Source: Scytalidium lignicola (Eukaryota > Ascomycota > Leotiomycetes). Taken from it: 64,000 nucleotides of DNA. Each line of letters opens with the position of its first letter. Position 1 is the stretch's first letter. A model generated the notes under the pieces. The model searched no databases and was not told where the DNA came from. It worked only from the letters and a program-made list of their open reading frames with translations. Below, one piece after another: positions 55,901 through 64,000 of the stretch. The DNA lies in NCBI GenBank assembly GCA_002812745.2, contig NCSJ02000073.1:62001-126000 (forward strand). Direction: 5' to 3'. Both the position numbers and the translations under genes were made by a program.

Positions 55901-58885
55901 TAGGTGATAGAGGAGGGAAATGAGCAGACGAGTTGGTCAGTTGAATGAAGACTTGCGTTAAGGGAGTGTAGCTTGTAGAATCGGAAATTGGCATCGACTC
56001 CCAAGTTGCTACATTTCTCCTGCAGCCATCTTCACTCAACTCAACTCAACCCAACTCACATCTACCGTATCCTCCATTCCGCGGGGAACCGAGGTCCGTA
56101 ACCGCCCAAGAACAGCTTCATAGCTTGCATCACCAAATCTCCTTTCCCATGTATGTACCCTGACTCATTCGGCGAACTCAACCGGTGCCGGACAAGTCCT
56201 GTACTGTGGTACAGTAGTTGGTCAAGCTTTGCCGGAACACACCAAAAAAAGAACGCCCGCCGCCAAGACGGGGGTCCAGAAGAATTCCATCTGCCGGAAA
56301 TAAACATAGCATCATCCAGCCTTCCCATCGCGTTGGTCTGTCCAAATCGCGCCTCCAACCCCGTGTTCGCGTATGTGGCCGTCGGCGGCGGCGGCGTCGG
56401 GTTGGTCGCTGTGTGGCGGGAGCTGATGGACCTGATACGGGCGGCATCTGAAGGCAAAATCGAGGTTGCTAGAGCGCGATAAGGCAGTTGTATGCGGGTC
56501 GTCGCTGCTGCCGCCGTGATAGCGAAGGGCAGTTGGAGGAGGGGAAGAGGGGTTGGTTGTGTTCACTTCTCGTTGATAATGTGGACGAAGGCGAAAGGTT
56601 AAACCTTCTTTCGGCCTGCAGTTGGCCGTGAATGGAAGTCGGGTCGAGATAGGGTTTTCTGCGAAGCTGGAGAATACATTAAGACAGGCCTTCAAGATAT
56701 TCTTGATATCTCTTTGCGACGATGGGCTGCGTGTGTGTCTGTGTTCTGTTCCCGTAAGGCTGGGACAGAGACTCGGTATTTATGATATTTTTTGATCCCC
56801 TTCATAGTGGATGGGAAACAAGCCTTAATAGCCCATCTCCCACTTATGTCGAACCTCTCAGGTGAATTCAATAGAAGAAGTTGACGTGATCATCCGTGTG
56901 TTTTCAGAGGGCCATTATTGCTCCAAAGTCTCCAATGGAAGGGCCAACAGTGGGTGTTCTGTGTTCTAGAAGGAATTTCCAGAGGTTCATTTGTCGCCGT
57001 TGGTTCTAGCCTCGTCTTGAAACTGTGGTAAGCCGGCGCAGATACAATGTGTACGGGCACATCAGCAGCTGTCATCCACTGAAATGCCTCGACGTGCCTG
57101 AAGGAGGACCCTTAAAATCGGTTAAGCTGCTGTAGGCATATATTTGTCACATGATTAAACCTGTAACTTTGGTATAACTTGCTGAATATGCCTTTTGTCT
57201 CGCCTGACTTGGCCATGCTTTGCCATCTTCTTGCCCTCTTGCCCGCCGATACTGCAGAACTAGGAGATGCCCGCTGTGCCCGCTGCCGGGCTGTGGTTGC
57301 CCCTCGATAGCTGCCGAAGAGGACCCAAGAGGACCTGGACGAACCCATTTCCCGCTAACACCCGCCCGAAGCAAACCACCATCAACAGCGCCGTTCCTGT
57401 CGTGCAGCAACCCACAGCAAGAGCAAGCACAAGCACCAACAGTACATCAAGTCCCGGACTGGACAAGCGTCCACATCTACATCCACATCCACTGCCACTG
57501 CCAGAGACCAAAGACTTAATTCCAATCACTTGCATTTAACCACCCAATAATCGTGCGGGTCAATGGATTCATGTCATCATTGCCAATGCCACCCCGCCGA
57601 TAAACCGCACAACCAGCCCATTAATAATGGCAATCGCATCAGAGCTTCGAGCTTTGAGCGGAGCCTCCGTAGCAGCCCCGGGCCCGTGGGGCAGGCTGGC
57701 TGGCAGGCAAGGACAGCTCCTTGTCCCGTGGCCCTTTCTTCCCTTGATACAGTACTATATGTTACCAGATACTGTACAGGATACAATAGTACTACCTGTA
57801 AAGCAGCGGTTCCGCAAAGACAAACCCTCCTTGCCACTCTCCATTTGTCGATCGGCCTATCGTGCTATCGTGCCTATCATGCTATGCCCAACTTGGCTAC
57901 GCAACGCCTTTCGCAGGCCCTCCCCACGTTGTGCCCTTCGCCGTCGTTCTACTGTAACGGCCGATGTTGTTGGCGACTGGCTTGCTGAGGCTTTCTGGGT
58001 TGCTCCTGTACCGGGACTGGGCAGTACGGGTGCTGGCACTTGGCAAGCACTNAAAAAGACCCGAGACCCTGGAGGGCTCCATCAACGGAACGATGTGCAT
58101 CGCCATCAGGGAAAAAAAAAAGGCGTGAACAACCACCAAACCTCCACCTCAACCCCGTCGTCCCCCAGCAACGAAAACGTGCGCGCAAGCCCGATTATCG
58201 GTGCCATCCTGGCTCGTCAGACTGTGTAGCTGGGTCCTTGTGGTCTGCGCATGCGAGCGAACTATGATCGTCCTGGGCAAGGAAAGCAGAGAATAATGGA
58301 GCTCCCCCTCTCTGCTCTCCTCCCCCAGTGCGACGGCGGCGGATTGGATCCATTCGCCCCCTTGGGCCAGTCAAGTCCAGGTTCCCATCTGCCTTTGCAT
58401 CCGTTTCCTTAGGTAAGAGAGGGCAAGTCGATAGATAACTTAGCTGGATTAGTTTGTTCGGATCTGATAGGTATTATTTATCAATGCTGCCCGAGCTTCC
58501 AGGTCCTGCGCGTGTCGCAGCTTGTCTCTTTTTATTCTCCGTTTACCCCTCACCTTCAAGAACAAGACCCTTCCTCGTTCTTGCTCTCCTCTTTCTCTTT
58601 TCTCTTCATATTATCCTTCTTCTCTCTTGGAAGTGTGATTCATAGCTTCATTTCCTGCCATCACGGGTTAGATCGAGCTGTCTCATCATCCTTCCTTTCT
58701 GCAACTGTACTGTAGAAACTTGAAAACAAAGCAGCATATTGCAGAACATAGCTAAGAGATAAATTCTTAACCACACAATTGGTTAGAAAACGCTCCCGGT
58801 CAAACACCAATAGAAGGGTTGTCGAAGGTCTCATAAGAAACAATAACAAGAATAAGAACAAGGTACCAGAGCTCGCCTGCCCAAC
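52963..58885. other. 5.9-kb stretch without a supportable gene
   Basis: Downstream of the Pro/Gln-rich gene and upstream of the zinc-finger gene. Open frames on both strands overlap heavily and lack motifs. The best-looking peptide is the end of a minus-strand frame at 55161-55388 (RKIAARELPKAAVDPIAKKI), but no partner exons were found. GTAC palindromes occur at 56198-56222 and 57747-57800, a pyrimidine-rich tract (probable leader of the zinc-finger gene) at 58525-58640, and N characters at 55023 and 58052. Confidence 0.45.
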
Positions 58886-60358
58886 ATGTCTATCACGAGT
58901 ACAAGCACCACCACCACTACTCCCACCACCACCTCCTCTACCAACACACCCTCCTCCAGCAACACTTCAACTTCCTCATCCAGCCGCTCCTCCTCGGTCT
59001 CCTCCGCAGCTTCCCCGTCCACAATAGCTGTACAAGCAATAGTCAAGAAGAAGTTTCCCTGTGCGTATCCAGGATGTGGCAAGTCCTTTTCGAGATCTGA
59101 GCATCTGCACCGCCATGCGCTGAATCACCAAGATGGAAATAATACCTGCCAGAGGTGTAGTGCCCATTTCAGGCGGAGAGACTTATTAGGTATGTTGATT
59201 TTGATTTTTTGAGTCTTTTCTTTATAGACGACAGCAATCTTCGAAAAGTTGTGTGTTCGAGAGAGAAAATATACAAGCAATTTAAAAACACCGTTATGGC
59301 GTACATGGTATATTAACGTCTTCTCTTTATAGAACGTCACATGGCAAGACACAAAGAAAAGGACGATGAGGCTGGAGGCGAAGGGCTAGGTGTCCTGGCA
59401 ACGCGCAAGAGACTATGGCGAGATGCAAATGGGAATATTGTAAACTCGAGACGACCATCATTATCTGATTCCAAGGAAATAGCTAAGAGGAGACTGGAGA
59501 GTCGCAGGAACTCTGAGGTAGCGGTAGCGGCAGCGGCAGCCAAAGCTAATGCTGCACAATCGGAGTCAGGCGCACAGCAAAGACAGAACCAGCAATCACA
59601 AGCTCAAGTTCATGCTCAAAGCCAAAATCATGTACAGATGAAGAGGGAAGGAAGACCACAACATCTCAAAACTCGCAGCCTGGGGCGAATTCCCACCGCC
59701 AGTCACCCAATCTCCATACATGCACCGCAGCAGCTATACATGCACCAGTCCAACATCCGTTCTCCTATTGAAGACTTTCCAGACTACATGCAACAGCAGC
59801 ATTCTCCCTGGGGCATAGGCGTCCACACTCCTCCCCTCTCAATACCCAGCCTCTCCCTAGGAGCATCATCATACTCCACAAGCAGCACCACACCGTCATC
59901 AGAACACGGTCACTCGGATGAAAGGAACGATCCCGACCGCGCTCGACACCCGCTCCTGACACCACCCCTAGAATCCACCACATGGCCCGACCTGCACCCT
60001 CACATTCCCCTCTTCACAGCCTCTCCTTCGCCTGACAACTTCGAATACCCCTCGCCACACCTGCACTCGCAATCCTGGTCCAACTCGTCCTCAGCAGTAT
60101 CGCCGTTCTCACAATACCCACCCCCCCGGTCCATCCTCGCACGACGTCTTGCACTACGATGGCCTAGATCTAGATCTAGACCTTGAGATGTTTAAGCAGG
60201 ACCCTGACAACAGCAATGAGGATAGGTTGGGATCGGCAACTATTGATTGGGCGGTGCAGCATGAGGCGCACATGTGGACTCGCGAGAGAGGATTTGGGTG
60301 TGGTTCTGGGGGCGGGGGGCTTGGGCCGAGGGGGTTGGGGTATGGCAGTACGTGTTGA
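58886..60358 (+). CDS. C2H2 zinc-finger transcription factor
   Basis: Exons 58886-59189 and 59333-60358, joined in phase 1 across a 143-nt intron that splits the second finger. After a Thr/Ser-only leader, finger 1 is FPCAYPGCGKSFSRSEHLHRH..H and finger 2 is CQRCSAHFRRRDLLERHMARH, completed by the splice. A basic segment (ATRKRLWRDANG, then RRLESRRNS) and long Gln, Ser and Pro-rich tracts follow, as in fungal regulators with two N-terminal fingers. The frame of exon 2 as written ends at 60186 in an Arg-rich tail. Dropping one C from the C7 run at 60122-60128 instead continues PPGPSSHDVLHYDGLDLDLDLE and ends at 60358. That acidic, amphipathic stretch looks like a true activation-type C-terminus, so I annotate to 60358 and suspect an assembly indel. 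Target genes unknown; I recognise no named orthologue. Confidence 0.88.
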
Positions 60359-61826
60359 GCTGGAGAGTGGCAATGTGTTTTTTTTTGTTTGGAATTGGGG
60401 GTGGATTTATTATTTCGGTGTTCAATTGTTGAATGTGCATACCCAGTGTTCGAGTATCGAAATATTTCAAATCATCTATTAAATGACCCCTTTTGGCATG
60501 CTCCCACGATTCTCTACTGAGCTGAAAATTGAATTGACAGTCTGGACTGAAAATTGGACAGAAGTACTTTTGGCCATGCCAGACAGAGTAACCAAGGAGG
60601 AGGGAGGAATAGGAGAATTTTGACAGCTCTATTCATATATCCCCATATCCATACAATTACATTCAGGTTCGAATCATTTCTACTCACACATACCACTCGT
60701 TCCACAAGTGTGATAGAAACACACAGAAACACAGCTTGGAGGCAGGAAATACGTTTTTACGAAAAAGAATGATTATTTTCCCCCACTCTACTCACGTTTA
60801 TTATACATCTTTTGAATCCTTATCTCCATGCTTTTCGCTCTTGTCCTAGCGCCGTGATGATGGAAGGGGGGATATATCCGATCCTTCCTTTCTCCTTTGG
60901 ATTCTTTGGCCGGGTGGGTTATATAATATACGATTTGGATTGGAGATTTTGAGTTTTCATTTTTTTTTTTTTTAGGATATCGCGTCCTGACCTTTTGGTG
61001 AGGTTTTGTGAATTTGTCGATATTGTTTTTCGGGTATATTTATTTATATTTATATTACACACATACACACTAACTACACACCAGTGATTTTGGTTTAGTA
61101 TAACTAGGTTTAAGTTTATATTTTGTAGATAGAAATGAATCGGATTAAATTTAAATAAAATTGAAATAGAATGTGTTCATTAGATTTAAGTTCTTTTCNT
61201 TTTTTTGGAATGAGAGCTAAGGCATTTCTTACCTATCACCGCTCTTCTTGCGTGTAAAGATGAATTGGAAAGGATTGTCTTATGTCAAATTGAAGAGAAA
61301 CCTAGATCTTTGCATCAGTCCCGAAGGATTAGAATCGCACGTTTTGATTGTTAGAAAATCTTATGAAGAAAGTAGAATGAGGCACGTTGATAATCGTGGA
61401 GGTTTAAGAATTAATGAAGATATCTGTTGGTGAGAGATGGAAGTACCGTACAAAATAAAGACAAGATGAGGTGATATATATTCACATAATTATACCCCTT
61501 ATGTAGAATTTAAATTGGTCTCTGTATCTTGATATTGCTCTTTATATGAGTTTTAGCAGGTTTCCAAAGGTGGGAGTGGAGACCTCTGATTTTGGTGATT
61601 ATTAAATATTTAGTTTCTGTTTTGGGTATACTATTCAAATTTCTTTTTACAACATGTTTAATAGTTGGTTTAGATATTAGTTACCCTACATGTCTTGAAT
61701 AATATCATATTGTTAAGGTTTAAAGAATGAGTATAGAAAAGTTGAGCATATAGAAAATCGGAATTAGGTTCAAAATCATCACTTGTTAGCCACACAGTTA
61801 GACTGTTCATACCGCTTGTTCATGTA
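60359..61826. other. 1.5-kb AT-rich intergenic region
   Basis: Convergent 3' region of the zinc-finger gene and the monooxygenase gene. T14 run near 60961-60974, TTTATA repeats near 61035-61060, N at 61199. The small frame at 61248-61433 has no motif. No gene supported. Confidence 0.5.
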
Positions 61827-63530
61827 TCAGGGATAGACCCCTCTTCCTGGCGTCTTGTCAAAAAAAGTTGCCGAGAGCTTCCAACTAGGGTATTCGATCT
61901 CCATTGTCTGAGTCGCATCTCTCACAACATCATATCCAAAAATATACTTGACAAACTCATCTGGAGATTCTGCATGCCACACATCATATCAATATAGTAG
62001 TGTAAACATATACATATTTGGAAACGAAGGCTTACTCGGGATTTCATTCCGAGGGATATATATCTCAGCATCCTCCCCCATCTTCTCCATTTGATCCTGA
62101 CCTGCGTTGCTGAAGATCTGCATCAAACTAGCTCTCTTCGTACGGATCCTCTCAAATACTTGCAGTCGATGCTCTAAAGTTTCCGGCGTTGCGCCTGACA
62201 ACACGATTCCTAGGGCTACTGCATCTTCTAGTGCCTGGTTTGCACCTTGGCCCTGGTCTTTTAGCATATTAGGGTTAGCACCGACAACAAGATACCCGGA
62301 AACTGGGGACTAGCTTACGAGGAAGCATGGGATGTGCAGCATCCCCAACCGCTACTAATCTTCCCTTGTGCCATGTGCTAACAGGGGCTCGGTACAGAAG
62401 AGGCCATTTTTTGATATCAGTTGCTTTCCTGATATAGACGACGGTTGATTAGAAATTGGGAGAAACATGAATATTTGATATTAGTACACCAAGGGTACTA
62501 ACTTTATAACTGCTAGAAGTGCTGGATCAAAGTTGGAATAAATTTCAAGTAGTGTTTCTCGACTGCCTTGGGTTTGCCAATCTTCAGACCCTGTTAGAGC
62601 TCCCTCCAAGTCAAAGGTGGGGCTGGAATAATCTACCTTCTACCCCAATAACCTCGTCGGTGTGTTGCAGAAGAGCCAGATTCTGAATCTCATTACTAGT
62701 CATATCCAGTTAGTTTATATCTCAACATATATCTAAACTCGATCTGTTGTTATCACACTTTCGACATGGATACCACACTATTCTCTTTACAAGATTATCT
62801 GGATCAACGAAAAATTTCATGGACCCGTCATCATTTACTAGCTGAGAAGTCGAAGGGTCTTCTAATAACTTCGATGTTGGTATTAGGAAGCGATAAGCCA
62901 TTTGATCAGTTGGTATTGCAGGATTATGAGCCCCTAGGATAGCTTCGATGGCTGTAGAGTGAACGCCGTCTGCAGCAATTACCAAGTCGCCAGTGAGTAT
63001 TGTACCATCTGCCAACTCTATTGAACCGGATTCTGGGATCTGATGGAAGCTATTAGTTTCAAAATCCGTCAATCAAAGGATAGAAAACTCACATATTTCG
63101 TAACTACAGACTTCAGATGAACCACTACCGGTTTCCCCTCCCCTTTATCATTAGTAGCTAATCTTCTTAATTCATCATTGAAATCAAGTCGATGGACAAA
63201 GAGAAACGGGGCTCCAAAGACTTCAGTAGTGTTAGCATGCTGCATGTCGTGAAATTTCTCCAGTGTGGTCCCATAAGCTCTATAGGATCTTTTGCCTTCT
63301 ACAACGCGTGCTCGTACAGAATCAAGTCCCCATGCCAGGATACTCCTGGATGCATTGGAAGAGATGCTAATTGCTGCTCCAATCTCATTGTTTAGAGATG
63401 AACGCTCATATATTGTTACATTGTGTCCTGCTCGGCGACAAGCGATAGCTGTAGAGAAACCCGCAATTCCACCACCTACAATAACGATATTAAGGGGTTT
63501 GGGTTTTGTGAACGAGGTCGCGGAACCCAT
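61827..63530 (-). CDS. FAD-dependent aromatic monooxygenase (salicylate hydroxylase-like)
   Basis: Class A flavoprotein hydroxylase; such enzymes use NAD(P)H and O2 to hydroxylate aromatic acids. Seven exons: 63530-63093, 63039-62759, 62695-62637, 62590-62503, 62428-62319, 62257-62036 and 61969-61827. Introns are 53, 63, 46, 74, 61 and 66 nt; lengths and phases sum exactly to 446 residues. The dinucleotide-binding motif is VGGGIAG (18-24), the DG motif is VIAADGVHS (166-174), and the second FAD motif is [22 protein letters not shown] (from G317), recreated by splicing exons 5 and 6. A seeming frameshift near 62637 is explained by the 46-nt intron, whose removal gives [18 protein letters not shown]. 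No signal peptide or membrane segment. Fungal relatives act on salicylate, hydroxynicotinate or polyketide intermediates, so the substrate is open. No biosynthetic backbone gene is visible next to it. Confidence 0.94.
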
Positions 63531-64000
63531 TGCTGCTTATGAATCGGATTGGAAAAGTAATTATTGTTTAGAAGACAAGACAACTTGGCTGCGGTATATA
63601 TGGTCGGAATTGATCCGGGAAGATTGGAAGTAAGCATTGCGTTGTCATTGGACATAACGCACCGTGTGTTACACCATTTGCTTATTAATACTGTACTACC
63701 TGAAGTTCCGATAGTATATTTCCATCCTTACGCTCTCCATCTAAATTATCTCACATTCTGTCTCCCAATAGAAGCTTCACATTGTATCTAGCTATGCCTC
63801 TCACATTATACGCAGACAACTCCGTATTAACATTCCATAGGTGCTCCGAACATCCTAAGAGCAAGACCTATGCCATAATCACCTTCACTTGTAATAAAGG
63901 AAAGAAAGTGTGAATATTCGTTATTCATTTCTTCTCTATCCGGACCAACATCTGGCTCGATAACTTGTATGAACATTTGCATTGTGGATGGTTCTCTATT
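63531..64000. other. right edge of window
   Basis: Upstream region of the monooxygenase gene. No recognisable coding sequence in the last 470 bp; a gene continuing beyond the edge cannot be judged. Confidence 0.4.

Noticed and set aside
60660..60690. tRNA B-box-like GGTTCGAATC
   Set aside because: No matching A box or cloverleaf arms upstream.
62637..62700. Apparent frameshift in the FAD monooxygenase
   Set aside because: A 46-nt intron with GTAGAT donor and CTAACAG acceptor restores both frame and family sequence.
1..64000. CRISPR arrays, rRNA genes, bacterial operons or an organelle segment
   Set aside because: No spaced direct repeats, no rRNA motifs, and the genes carry spliceosomal introns typical of a fungal nuclear genome.

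Overview
The window is nuclear DNA of a filamentous ascomycete (Pezizomycotina). The gene products look most like those of Leotiomycetes such as Sclerotinia or Botrytis relatives, but that placement is an inference from protein resemblance. The evidence for a fungus is short spliceosomal introns (46-143 nt, GT..AG, often with a CTAAC/CTAAT-like branch site), a Doa10 RING-CH ligase, a CBM21 phosphatase-1 targeting subunit, a velvet-like protein and a multi-exon flavin monooxygenase. Eighteen single N characters occur. Thirteen sit against homopolymers of five or more bases, so some apparent frameshifts are probably assembly faults.

Layout. 0.7-4.2 kb: arginyl-tRNA synthetase with a probable dual mitochondrial/cytosolic start, and a velvet-like gene. 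8.9-11.1 kb: a DenD-like NAD-dependent dehydrogenase and a four-exon RNase T1-family gene recoverable only by splicing. 12.5-21.7 kb: a divergent pair, a predicted type II ER membrane protein ending in KDEL and the ER/nuclear-envelope ubiquitin ligase Doa10. 23.5-25.8 kb: a Gac1/PIG2-like glycogen-targeting subunit of protein phosphatase 1. 25.9-43.4 kb: a 17.6-kb stretch without a supportable gene, with a 240-bp MITE-like element and many GTAC-type palindromes. 43.4-44.1 kb: mitochondrial BolA-like protein (Bol3). 45.7-53 kb: a single-pass membrane protein with uncharged 11-residue repeats, a few doubtful small ORFs, and an eight-exon gene for a disordered Pro/Glu/Gln-rich protein. 53-58.8 kb: no gene. 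58.9-60.4 kb: a C2H2 zinc-finger regulator whose C-terminus is out of frame at a C7 run. 61.8-63.5 kb: a seven-exon FAD-dependent monooxygenase.

Fungal genes are mostly independent transcription units, so no operon logic is expected. The one suggestive pairing is the KDEL protein and Doa10, which share a 1.3-kb upstream region and are both predicted ER membrane proteins. Genes absent as single long ORFs were rebuilt by checking splice sites, reading phase and family motifs by eye. No database search was run.
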